Positions 16,930-24,054 are shown, counted from the stretch's first letter. The stretch is DNA of 35,326 nucleotides from Geomicrobium sediminis (GCF_016908595.1 NZ_JAFBEC010000021.1:1-35326), one strand, 5' to 3'. Made by a program: numbers and translations. Notes: generated from the sequence alone by a model not told the origin.

Positions 16930-18466
16930 TTTTTTGAACCTTTTCTAATTGGAACTCATAAGGAATTGGTGCAAATTCAACGCCACTGATCCCTTCATGA
17001 TAGACAGCAATGGTCGATGTATAGGAAATTGGTAAATAGACAGCTTGGTCATGAATCTCTTGAAGAATTTCATCATAGAGATCTGTACGTTTAGACTCTT
17101 CCGTCGCAATGAAGACTTGATCAATCATCTCGTCAATCTCAGTCTTTTTCTCCAACCCTAGTTGTGCTTGATAATCCGCATGTGCTGGAATACGCATCGA
17201 TGAAACAAAAGCGTGAGGATCATACGGAGCACCCCATGTCTCTTGATAAATCACATCAAACTCTCCGCTTTTTTGTGCATTCAAATACGCTTGGTTGTCG
17301 ACTCCTTCAAGTTGAACAGAAATGCCAACCTGACTTGCACCTTGCTGCAACCACTCACCGATCGTTCGCTGAATCGCATCATTGGCATCGTAAACATACG
17401 ACAGTGATAAATGTTTGCCGTCTTTTACACGAAAGCCATCTTCACCAAGATTCCAACCGGCTTCTTCCAATAATTGTTCTGCACGATTCGAATCAAAATC
17501 ATAAGGATCTACGGAAGGCATATATGGAACATGGTCACCAAATAAGGCAGTAGCAGGTTCTTCCGTACCATAAAAAACATCTTCAACCACTTGGTTCGTA
17601 TTAAAGCTATGTATGAATGCTTGACGTACAGACAACTCTTCCAGAGGTCCGCGGTTTGTATTTAACACTGCTGTACGTGTCGCTTGTGGATTCGATTGAT
17701 TGACTGTAAACCCTTCTTGGTCTTCGAAATATTGAATCGCATCCATACTAAGCAAACCATTTCCATAGACGAGATCAATTTCACCATTATCAAGCGCCAT
17801 CATTCTAGATTCACTGTCAGGAATGACTTGAACGACTAAGCGATCAACGTCTGGAGAATCAGACCAATAGTGTTCATTTCCAGAAAATACTGCACGTTCA
17901 TCTCGATCGTGTTGTTCAAGTTCATAGACGCCTGTTCCTACATATTGACCATCAACTTCTTTGGCAATTCTAAACGGCCGGACAAGTGCCAACTCTTCGA
18001 ACAGAGGATAGTATGCCTCACTTAACGTCAGTTCCACGGTATACTCATCAATCACATTCACTTCTTGCAGTTGGTTGGCTAGTTCAAGCCAAGCATGACG
18101 CTCTCGATTGTCTAATACTTTGTCAAAATTCGCTTTAACATCGTCAGCATTAAATGGGCTACCATCTGAAAACTGCACATCTTCCCTCAAATAGAACGTC
18201 GTCGTTTTGCCGTCTTCACTTTGTTGCCAATCTTCAGCAAGCAATGGTTCAATTTCCCCTTCAGCATTATATTGAACAAGTGATTCGAAGATTAAGTTTT
18301 GTGCAAACATTTGAGATGCTCCATATCCTCTAGGATCCATCGCTCCAATATCTTGTGGCCAAGCGATCACTAATTCATCGCTTTCACTTTTAACATTTCC
18401 GTTTGAACAAGCAGCTATAAGAACGAACAAAAGCATCCCTGTAAATAGGTATGTGCGTTTGATCAT
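16913..18466 (-). CDS. nikA: nickel-type ABC transporter substrate-binding lipoprotein, NikA-like
   Basis: A 517-residue lipoprotein with an LIAAC lipobox after about 20 residues. Long stretches match the NikA family as I remember it from Escherichia coli: AWPQDIGAMDPRGYGASQMFAQ, VLDNRERHAWLELANQL, and WGAPYDPHAFVSSMRIPAHADYQAQ (read in pieces), including the loop that holds the His used in Ni-(L-His)2 binding. This argues for nickel or a related metal-chelate over plain peptides; staphylopine/cobalt-type uptake remains possible. AGGAG lies 5 nt before the ATG. It is the first gene of nikABCDE-hydroxyacid dehydrogenase-prs. No nikR or nickel enzyme is in the window. Confidence 0.9.
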   Translation of the reverse strand: MIKRTYLFTGMLLFVLIAACSNGNVKSESDELVIAWPQDIGAMDPRGYGASQMFAQNLIFESLVQYNAEGEIEPLLAEDWQQSEDGKTTTFYLREDVQFSDGSPFNADDVKANFDKVLDNRERHAWLELANQLQEVNVIDEYTVELTLSEAYYPLFEELALVRPFRIAKEVDGQYVGTGVYELEQHDRDERAVFSGNEHYWSDSPDVDRLVVQVIPDSESRMMALDNGEIDLVYGNGLLSMDAIQYFEDQEGFTVNQSNPQATRTAVLNTNRGPLEELSVRQAFIHSFNTNQVVEDVFYGTEEPATALFGDHVPYMPSVDPYDFDSNRAEQLLEEAGWNLGEDGFRVKDGKHLSLSYVYDANDAIQRTIGEWLQQGASQVGISVQLEGVDNQAYLNAQKSGEFDVIYQETWGAPYDPHAFVSSMRIPAHADYQAQLGLEKKTEIDEMIDQVFIATEESKRTDLYDEILQEIHDQAVYLPISYTSTIAVYHEGISGVEFAPIPYEFQLEKVQKNAPDA

Positions 18467-18503
18467 GGAATCTCCTACCTTCTAATTCTATGTATGTATA
18501 CTA

Positions 18504-18533
18504 ACTATACCTACACAAATTAAAAAATCGCAA
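18504..18533 (-). promoter_or_regulatory. putative nikA promoter with overlapping palindrome
   Basis: On the minus strand TTGCGA (18533-18528), an 18-nt spacer and TATAGT (18509-18504). The perfect inverted repeat GTATA-N5-TATAC (18496-18500 and 18506-18510) covers the -10, where a repressor could act. It does not match the Escherichia coli NikR operator (GTATGA-N16-TCATAC). Function is inferred. Confidence 0.45.
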
Positions 18534-18560
18534 TAGTAGATTACAGTCTTAAAATCATAT

Positions 18561-18585
18561 GTTTAAATGAGAGGTCAGCGGGAAC
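18561..18585 (+). promoter_or_regulatory. putative sigma-B promoter of the DJ-1/PfpI gene
   Basis: GTTTAA (18561-18566), a 13-nt spacer and GGGAAC (18580-18585), against the sigma-B consensus GTTTAA-N12-15-GGGTAT. It lies 40 nt before the ATG. The Bacillus subtilis relatives YfkM and similar PfpI proteins are general stress proteins, which supports this reading. Confidence 0.55.
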
Positions 18586-18625
18586 ATTGTATTAGTAGAA
18601 CGAGTGAACAAGGAGCGTGCTTACA

Positions 18626-19285
18626 ATGACAAACATTTTAATGGTCGTAACGAATGGACATACAATGGACAACGGTCACCTTGCAGGTATATGGCTCTCA
18701 GAGTTTGCCGAGCCTTATGAGATTCTAAGAGAAAACGGTTATGAAATTACCGTTGCTAGCCCGAAAGGCACGGAATCTCCAATTGACCAAAACAGCCTCG
18801 GAAAAGAAGGCATTCCAACAGATTGGAAAGAAATTGCGGACCAACTCACCAAAACGGTACCACTCGAAGAAATTAATCCGAACAATTATAGCGGAATCTT
18901 CCTACCAGGTGGACACGGTACGATGTTCGACTTCCCAGACGACGAACAGCTAAAGAGCTTATTACAAACATTCGAAGAACAGAAGAAGCCAATCGCTGCC
19001 GTTTGCCACGGTCCCGCTGGACTCGTAAACGCAACGAAGAAGGACGGAACTCCACTCGTCCAGGACAAATACGTCACAAGCTTTACTGATTCAGAAGAAC
19101 GTGGCGTTGAGCTTGAGAATCAAGTGCCGTTCATGCTAGAAGAGACCCTACGAGAAAAAGGCGCCAAATTTAGCGCCGCAAACGATTGGGCAGAGCACGT
19201 GCAACGTGATGGCTTGCTCGTCACAGGACAAAACCCTCAGTCTTCAATTAAAGTAGCGCAAGAATTTATCGAGGCGTTGAAATAG
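18626..19285 (+). CDS. DJ-1/PfpI superfamily protein, Hsp31-like
   Basis: I chose ATG 18626 (MTNILMVVTNGH), with AAGGAG 10 nt upstream; GTG 18617 would sit on the ribosome binding site. The 219 residues have the class I glutamine-amidotransferase-like fold seen in Hsp31-type DJ-1 proteins: a nucleophile elbow AVCHGPAGL with Cys127-His128, an acidic partner Glu26 in GIWLSEFAEP, and LPGGHGTMFDF upstream. Hsp31-type proteins act as glyoxalase III/deglycase or chaperone in stress. Its activity here is inferred. It is a single-gene unit with its own sigma-B-like promoter and terminator, divergent from nikA. Confidence 0.88.
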   Translation: MTNILMVVTNGHTMDNGHLAGIWLSEFAEPYEILRENGYEITVASPKGTESPIDQNSLGKEGIPTDWKEIADQLTKTVPLEEINPNNYSGIFLPGGHGTMFDFPDDEQLKSLLQTFEEQKKPIAAVCHGPAGLVNATKKDGTPLVQDKYVTSFTDSEERGVELENQVPFMLEETLREKGAKFSAANDWAEHVQRDGLLVTGQNPQSSIKVAQEFIEALK

Positions 19286-19290
19286 AGCAA

Positions 19291-19326
19291 AAAACTCTCC
19301 AAAGTTCCACTTTGGAGAGTTTTTTT
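19291..19326 (+). terminator. intrinsic terminator of the DJ-1/PfpI gene
   Basis: A perfect stem (19291-19304 with 19310-19323), a 5-nt loop and a T run to 19326, starting 6 nt past the stop. It also has A residues on the 5' side, so it could work in both directions. Confidence 0.92.
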
Positions 19327-19405
19327 GTGAGAGGAAAAGGATAGCCGATGTGATGTATCTGCAACATGGATTTCGAAGTTCCCTAGTATTCCGTGGCGAT
19401 CTTGT

Positions 19406-20503
19406 TTGTGTGCCCCGCGCCCTACTTGTCTTGCACCACGGTCGCCTCGCCTTGCTACACGCACCCCTTGTCTTGCTCCACGCACCCCTTGTCTTGCACC
19501 ACGACCACCTCGCCTTGCTACACGCACCCCCTGTCTTGCACCACGATCGCCTTGCCTTGCTCCACGCACCCCTTGTCTTGCTCCACGCACACCTTGCCTT
19601 GCACCACGACCGCCCCGCCTTGCTACACGAACACCTTGCCTTGCTCCACGACCGCCCCGCCTTGCTACACGAACCCCTTGCCTTGCACCACGACCACCTC
19701 GCCTTGCTACACGCACCCCTTGTCTTGCACCACGATCGCCTTGCCTTGCTCCACGCACACCTTGCCTTGCACCACGACCACCTCGCCTTGCTACACGACC
19801 GCCCCGCCTTGCTACACAAATCTTATATCTTAAGAAGCAAGCTGTTTTAATTCACTGTCCATCGGGTAATCATGATACGTATGTAACTAAACTATTGGCG
19901 GTGTCGACTTTGTTTGACTTCTTAGATTTTCTTCGTTTACTTATGTCAGCTTTTATTATTTTACCGATTGTGTCTCTCATTCGAGAGGCTGGGTATTATG
20001 CAGTTGTTTCAATGTTTGGTGCTACGAATAAGCAAATTGTCATCGGCTGTGGGCCTGTCTTATTTCGCTTCCCTTCAATTGAAGTGAGACGGTATTTCTT
20101 TATGTTTAGTTGGTGTCATTATGATGAAATTAAACCTAATCATAAATTTTGGCATGCATTTATCTACGCATCTCCGATGCTGAGTAACATTGTCGCGGCT
20201 ATCATCGTAAACGTATTACTCGGACTCGAGCTTATGCCTGGCAGTGAGACATTATGGAATACATTTTTATTTTATACCTTTTATTTCGTTCTTTTTGATG
20301 CCTTACCGGTCTACATGCCAGACGGTCAACCGACGAACGGCCGGGCAATATGGGACTTGTTCCGACACGATCGTTGGTACACTTCCGATGAACGACAAAA
20401 AGAAGAGCATACAGAACGTACAGAAGAGCAAGAAGAGACGATTGAAAACCGCGACCGCGATGAACGTGAGCGCGACGATCACCGGGAACCTGAGCACACC
20501 TAA
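19406..20503 (+). CDS. degenerate M50 (site-2-protease-like) membrane protein with N-terminal heptad-repeat region; start uncertain
   Basis: From about 19910 on, the frame encodes a membrane protein with the layout of M50 metalloproteases: helix, IREAGYYAVVSMFGA, then IVIGCGPVLFRF, further helices, and LFDALPVYMPDGQ near the end. REAGY (19982-19996) sits where active enzymes have HExGH, so both zinc-binding His are replaced (Arg, Tyr) while Glu and the PDG Asp remain; it is probably a pseudoprotease. The tail (about 40 residues) is very rich in E/R/D. The frame stays open upstream through 18 heptads (LAPRTPC type) to TTG 19406, but none of the starts (19406, 19895, 19901, 19910, ATG 19943) has a ribosome binding site. 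It could be a repeat-fused protein or a gene whose 5' end was replaced by the repeats. It ends overlapping the convergent gene at 20500. Confidence 0.5.
   Translation: MCAPRPTCLAPRSPRLATRTPCLAPRTPCLAPRPPRLATRTPCLAPRSPCLAPRTPCLAPRTPCLAPRPPRLATRTPCLAPRPPRLATRTPCLAPRPPRLATRTPCLAPRSPCLAPRTPCLAPRPPRLATRPPRLATQILYLKKQAVLIHCPSGNHDTYVTKLLAVSTLFDFLDFLRLLMSAFIILPIVSLIREAGYYAVVSMFGATNKQIVIGCGPVLFRFPSIEVRRYFFMFSWCHYDEIKPNHKFWHAFIYASPMLSNIVAAIIVNVLLGLELMPGSETLWNTFLFYTFYFVLFDALPVYMPDGQPTNGRAIWDLFRHDRWYTSDERQKEEHTERTEEQEETIENRDRDERERDDHREPEHT
19430..19820 (+). repeat. 21-bp tandem repeat array, 18 full units plus a partial
   Basis: Units start every 21 bp from 19430, the eighteenth ends at 19807, and a partial unit follows. 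A diverged unit precedes it at 19409-19429. No unit has an insertion or deletion. Two main types (CTTGCACCACGACCACCTCGC-like and CTTGCTACACGCACCCCTTG-like) are intermixed, with a third CTTGCTCCACG form. Variable columns are 6, 7, 12, 13, 15, 18, 19 and 21, never second codon positions of the LAPRTPC frame. No frame has stops on the plus strand. Twenty-one bp is also two helical turns, so a DNA-level role is possible. Confidence 0.9.
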
Positions 20504-21072
20504 AACTTGTGGTAATCATCTTGATCCCACTTCAAGGCGCGCTCTTCTCGCGTCTCTCCAGTTACACCATCCAAGACAATAGAGCGATGAAACTCACCGA
20601 TCCTAAGGGAAACAAGAATCATAGGCTCATAAGCAAGAATAATCTCCTCTCGGTCATAACTCGGCCGTTTCCCTACATATTGGCGGTTCCAATAATTTTC
20701 TAGATCAACCATATAGGGTCGTAGAATTCGCTCATTTTGAATAACCGCTTCTACGATGGGGACTGAATGATCAACATTGTCAGTAAGAGAAGGGAATGCA
20801 TCGATTTCAGTGCGGTATCCCGACACCGCATCAATAAATGCATACACACGCTCCGCTTTCGGAGGAAACAATCCCCTTTCGCACGTTCTCTTAAATGCAA
20901 CGAGCCAACAAGGATGGTAAAACTTCATGTTCTCAACGATGTAATGACTAAACTGAGTGAGCATCGCTTGACGTTTTGCTACTTTATCTAGGCTTTTGTA
21001 AATGGATACGTGTAGTTGATCGGCAGAGAGCTCAGAAAATGTTCCGATCATCTTAAGGTCGTTAATCGCCAT
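20500..21072 (-). CDS. unrecognised 190-aa cytoplasmic protein
   Basis: ATG at 21072 (MAINDLKMIG) has GAGGAG 9 nt upstream. The product has no signal peptide or membrane helix. It contains KFYHPCWLVAFKRTCERGLFP in its middle and ends in LDGVTGETREERALKWDQDD. I do not recognise a family. Its stop overlaps that of the convergent M50-like gene by 3 nt with no terminator between them, so the two transcripts would be antisense at their ends. It diverges from the LysR gene across about 175 bp. Confidence 0.75.
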   Translation of the reverse strand: MAINDLKMIGTFSELSADQLHVSIYKSLDKVAKRQAMLTQFSHYIVENMKFYHPCWLVAFKRTCERGLFPPKAERVYAFIDAVSGYRTEIDAFPSLTDNVDHSVPIVEAVIQNERILRPYMVDLENYWNRQYVGKRPSYDREEIILAYEPMILVSLRIGEFHRSIVLDGVTGETREERALKWDQDDYHKF

Positions 21073-21247
21073 CACAGCACGCTCCTCTCGTCTATACCGA
21101 TAGATTCTCCTTCATTTCGCTCAGTTCCTTTATCGAATGATCGCTACTTTTGTCGTAACATTCCTTTCGCTTTCAATTCATTAGCAGGGAATCGTTCACT
21201 ATAAATCGAAATTACCAAGGATAGTACGATTAAAAAGGTGGACAGAT

Positions 21248-22159
21248 ATGGATATTCGACATTTAACTTACTTCATTGAAGTCGCGAAGCATTCAAGCTT
21301 CACGAAAGCAGCCCGCACCTTACACGTATCTCAACCTTCTCTAAGTAAAACAATTAAGCAACTTGAGCGAGAGTTTGACGTACCGTTATTCTATCGTTCT
21401 TCAAAAAAACTCGAACTAACCGATGCTGGAGAAGCGGTGTTAAAGAATGCCCAAAACGTCATTGATGCTTTTCAAAATTTGCAAGCAGGAGTGACCGATC
21501 TTGCAGACATAAAAAAAGGCCAAATCCGAATTGGACTGCCGCCGATTATTGGAGCCGCTTTCGTCTCTTCTCTCATTAGTTCATTCATCGAAGACTTCCC
21601 GCTCATCGACTTACGCTTAAGTGAGGTTGGAAGCATTGCGATAAAAAAAGGAATTACTGAAGGTTCACTTGATGTTGGGTTCATTTGCAATGTTCCTTTG
21701 CAAGGGGAAGATTTTGAATGCAAGCAAATTCTTCATGACCCCCTTGTAGCGGTCATGCACCACGACCACCCATTATCGTTAAATGAACACATTCCTTTGA
21801 AAGCACTTGAAGAAGAACACTTTATTCTTTATCGCAATGACTTTTCATTGCATCGCTCAATTATTGAAGAGTGTTTACGACAAGGTTTTTTTCCAAACGC
21901 TGTATGTGAGAGTTCTCAGAAAGATTTTATGCTACAAATGGTTGAAGCGAAGCTCGGGATTGCCTTACTTCCTGAACATATCGCAAAAACGATGCAATCC
22001 CATGTACTTTCTTATGTTCCACTAGAAGACAATCCGCTCCACTTAGAGCTCGTCATGATTTGGCGTAAAGATTCGTACTTACCCTTTGCTGCACGAACGT
22101 TCATTGAAGAGGCTAGCTCATATTATTCAACCGCACAAAAAGAAGCTAGGGGCTCCTAG
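21248..22159 (+). CDS. LysR family transcriptional regulator (CidR/YwbI-like)
   Basis: A 303-residue regulator. The N-terminal winged helix-turn-helix (residues 1-60: MDIRHLTYFIEVAKHSSFTK, AARTLHVSQPSLSKTIKQLE) closely resembles the CidR/YwbI group of Bacillus. The effector-binding domain follows at about 90-295. AAGGTGG lies 7 nt before the ATG. No cidA/cidB-like holin genes adjoin it, so the target is unknown; the divergent 190-aa gene is a candidate. The 3' end of the gene forms part of its own terminator hairpin. Confidence 0.92.
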   Translation: MDIRHLTYFIEVAKHSSFTKAARTLHVSQPSLSKTIKQLEREFDVPLFYRSSKKLELTDAGEAVLKNAQNVIDAFQNLQAGVTDLADIKKGQIRIGLPPIIGAAFVSSLISSFIEDFPLIDLRLSEVGSIAIKKGITEGSLDVGFICNVPLQGEDFECKQILHDPLVAVMHHDHPLSLNEHIPLKALEEEHFILYRNDFSLHRSIIEECLRQGFFPNAVCESSQKDFMLQMVEAKLGIALLPEHIAKTMQSHVLSYVPLEDNPLHLELVMIWRKDSYLPFAARTFIEEASSYYSTAQKEARGS

Positions 22160-22166
22160 CTTCTTT
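22139..22166. terminator. bidirectional terminator shared by the LysR and methionine synthase-like genes
   Basis: A 12-bp perfect stem (22139-22150 with 22155-22166) with a 4-nt loop. It has T residues downstream on the plus strand and U5 on the minus strand. It includes the LysR stop codon (22157-22159) and lies 12 nt past the stop of the convergent methionine synthase-like gene (22178). Confidence 0.85.
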
Positions 22167-22177
22167 TGTGGTTCGTG

Positions 22178-23281
22178 TTAGTTTGTTAGCTCTTTAGATA
22201 GTTCAACAATATAACGAAGTTTCTCCCACTGCTCTTCTTCCGTTAAGATGTTACCGTGATGAGTCGATGCAAAGCCACATTGAGGGCTTAGACAAATTTG
22301 CTCTGCAGAAACGTGTTGTTTCGCTTCTTCAATACGTTCTTTAATCGTCTCTTTATCTTCAAGTTCCCCATGCTTTGATGTGAATAAACCGAGTACCACT
22401 TGTGGACCATCACTCGGAATGTGATCGAGTGGACCGAAGTCACCAGAACGATCATCGTCGTATTCTAAGAAGAAGCCGTCCACATTTTCTTTGGCAAACA
22501 ATGTGGGTGCAATCTTTGCGTAGCTTCCTTTAAAAGCCCACTTTGAACGATAGTTTCCACGGCATAAGTGCGTCGTAATCACTAAGTCTTCTGGTTTGTT
22601 TTCAAGCACTGCATTTGCTACTTTTAATGCGTGTTCAATTAAGTCTTCTCTTGAATAACCACTATCATTAAACGGAATGTCATCTGAATTAAGTCCAGCG
22701 ATATACACATCATCGAGTTGCAAATAACGACAACCCGCATTATAAAATGCTTGAATGGCATCGCGGTACGTTTGAACGATGTCTTCTGTGTACGTGTCTA
22801 GGTCTGGATAAATGTCTAGATTACGAATTCCCGCATTAAACAATTGATTCGGACTCGGAATCGTTTGCTTTGCAACTGCACGATCTCCGACAATTTCTTT
22901 GAACTGAATAAATTCTTTTACGTGCGGGTGATCTTCGTTAAATGAAATCTTACCAATCACTCTTACATCATAACGCTCTGTTTCCTCGCCTTTGAATTGG
23001 AAACCATGGTCAGGCACGTAACCTTCGATTCCGTTTAAGTGCTCAAGAAAATCTGTATGCCAAAAACGACGGCGGAACTCTCCATCTGTAACAGCTTCTA
23101 GACCCACTTCAATTTGCTTATCAACCACTCGAGTAATCTCTTCGGTTTCAATGTTGTATAACTCTTCAGCGGTAATGTTACCTGCTTGAAAATCTTTTCT
23201 CGCAATGTGAATTCGTTCCGGACGTAATAGGCTTCCTACGTGATCTGCTTTGAATGGTGCGTGCGTTGCTGTTTTTGTCAT
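22178..23281 (-). CDS. cobalamin-independent methionine synthase C-terminal-like protein (YxjG/YxjH type)
   Basis: ATG at 23281 (MTKTATHAPFKADHVGS) has AGGAG 8 nt upstream. The 367 residues correspond to the catalytic C-terminal half of MetE with the zinc-binding elements THLCRGN, FFLEYD and SPQCGF (His, Cys, Glu, Cys). The Bacillus YxjG/YxjH homologues are S-box regulated and are thought to methylate homocysteine, probably with a methyl donor other than the full MetE substrate. The exact donor is not established by sequence. It is the only gene behind the S-box riboswitch upstream. Confidence 0.92.
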   Translation of the reverse strand: MTKTATHAPFKADHVGSLLRPERIHIARKDFQAGNITAEELYNIETEEITRVVDKQIEVGLEAVTDGEFRRRFWHTDFLEHLNGIEGYVPDHGFQFKGEETERYDVRVIGKISFNEDHPHVKEFIQFKEIVGDRAVAKQTIPSPNQLFNAGIRNLDIYPDLDTYTEDIVQTYRDAIQAFYNAGCRYLQLDDVYIAGLNSDDIPFNDSGYSREDLIEHALKVANAVLENKPEDLVITTHLCRGNYRSKWAFKGSYAKIAPTLFAKENVDGFFLEYDDDRSGDFGPLDHIPSDGPQVVLGLFTSKHGELEDKETIKERIEEAKQHVSAEQICLSPQCGFASTHHGNILTEEEQWEKLRYIVELSKELTN

Positions 23282-23346
23282 GATAATCTCTCCTCTATGT
23301 GTGTAGTCTCCTAGTTTTAAGCGATCAATCAACAATCGTTACGAAC

Positions 23347-23379
23347 AAAACCCCCTCTTCTTGTAATAAGAAGAGGGGG
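23347..23379 (-). terminator. riboswitch-controlled intrinsic terminator
   Basis: A perfect 12-bp stem (23351-23362 with 23368-23379) with a 5-nt loop, followed by UUUU on the minus strand. Its CUCUUCUU arm can pair instead with GAGAAGAG from the 3' side of the aptamer's P1 helix, giving the usual S-box antiterminator. Confidence 0.92.
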
Positions 23380-23401
23380 TAAATGGTTGCCATTCATCCG
23401 A

Positions 23402-23507
23402 CTCTTCTCATCTTTGTAGTATCGCTACTACTGGAATTGGCACAGTACTTAAAAAGTCCGCTGCCGAGGTTTCAAAGGGCCAGTCCCTCCACCTCTCTAG
23501 ATAAGAA
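23402..23507 (-). promoter_or_regulatory. SAM (S-box) riboswitch aptamer upstream of the methionine synthase-like gene
   Basis: On the minus strand the S-box landmarks appear in order: CTTATCTAGAGAGGTGGAGG, then GACTGGCCCTTTGAAACC, TCGGCAGC, GTGCCAATTCCAGTAG and GATGAGAAGAG, which closes P1 with the 5' TTATC. SAM binding should stabilise P1, free the terminator and switch the gene off. This matches the known S-box control of yxjG/yxjH. Confidence 0.96.
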
Positions 23508-23536
23508 AAATGAATTCATTGAATTTATTAAATCTA

Positions 23537-23564
23537 ATACTAACATCCACAAAATGATTGTCAA
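23537..23564 (-). promoter_or_regulatory. sigma-A promoter of the S-box transcript
   Basis: On the minus strand a perfect TTGACA (23564-23559), a 16-nt spacer and TAGTAT (23542-23537) preceded by TG (extended -10). It lies about 30 nt upstream of the aptamer's 5' end. Confidence 0.75.
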
Positions 23565-23628
23565 CAGAAAAGTATATTTTTATTGAATATTATTTCAATG
23601 TAATTGTTTCGTCAGTAGGTATTGCCGG

Positions 23629-23787
23629 TCATTCATCGTTTTCACGTTCTTTTTGCTTTTTATCACGATTATAGGTTACAAGTTCTTCTGATTTTACGTT
23701 CTCTTTATCTTTTTTTGTGACCATTTCTTCAGACCGAATCTTCTTACCAGATAACTCTTCTGATTTTACTTTATGTTGATCAGACAT
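23629..23787 (-). CDS. small highly charged protein, 52 aa, with internal [VI][KR]SEE[LM] repeats
   Basis: The start ATG at 23787 has AAGGAGG 6 nt upstream, and the stop TGA is at 23631-23629. The 52 residues are almost all charged or polar (Lys/Glu-rich). They contain three copies of a short motif: VKSEEL, IRSEEM and VKSEEL, separated by Lys-rich linkers. No hydrophobic segment is present, so it is probably cytoplasmic and disordered or helical. No family is recognised. It follows a 50-aa membrane peptide gene on the same strand with 72 nt between, which may carry a weak hairpin (CAGCTT/AAGCTG). Confidence 0.7.
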   Translation of the reverse strand: MSDQHKVKSEELSGKKIRSEEMVTKKDKENVKSEELVTYNRDKKQKERENDE

Positions 23788-23859
23788 CTTCTTACCTCCT
23801 TGTTGCACTCATCGTTACAATTCAGCTTTAACGTCTAAGCTGCATTGTATTCCATGAAC

Positions 23860-24012
23860 TTATAGTAGATTGATTCCATACCTGACTAAAGCCAGAATGG
23901 CGATTGCGATCAGGATGACTACTGTAAAAATAAACATGCCATAGAAGACAGCGCCAACACCGTGAGCAACATCGAGCCCGACTTGTTTTAATAAATGTCT
24001 TATTCTACTCAA
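23860..24012 (-). CDS. small single-pass membrane protein, 50 aa
   Basis: The start is TTG at 24012 with GAGGTG 7 nt upstream, and the stop TAA is at 23862-23860. The sequence begins MSRIRHLLKQVGLDVAH (basic, amphipathic) and continues as one long hydrophobic stretch of about 28 residues (AVFYGMFIFTVVILIAIAI and ALVRYGINLL). This is the design of small membrane peptides such as toxins or complex subunits. No family is recognised. A perfect extended -10 lies 34 nt upstream. It may form a unit with the 52-aa gene that follows. Confidence 0.6.
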   Translation of the reverse strand: MSRIRHLLKQVGLDVAHGVGAVFYGMFIFTVVILIAIAILALVRYGINLL

Positions 24013-24045
24013 TCAAAAACACCTCATCGAAACTTAGTTCATTAA

Positions 24046-24054
24046 ATTATAACA
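24046..24054 (-). promoter_or_regulatory. extended -10 promoter of the 50-aa membrane peptide gene
   Basis: TGTTATAAT on the minus strand (24054-24046) is a perfect extended -10. The upstream -35 region (TTATGT) is weak, as is common with TGn promoters. Confidence 0.5.

Noticed and set aside
18490-18512. NikR-type operator at nikA
   Set aside because: The palindrome is GTATA-N5-TATAC and does not match GTATGA-N16-TCATAC; no nikR gene in the window.
19237-19758. Minus-strand frame with RGG-like GARQGVR repeats
   Set aside because: No start with a ribosome binding site, the first usable start lies inside the array, and the frame runs through the DJ-1 gene's terminator and into its coding end.
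23383-23586. Plus-strand ORF of 67 codons
   Set aside because: It is antisense to the S-box riboswitch and its promoter; no ribosome binding site.
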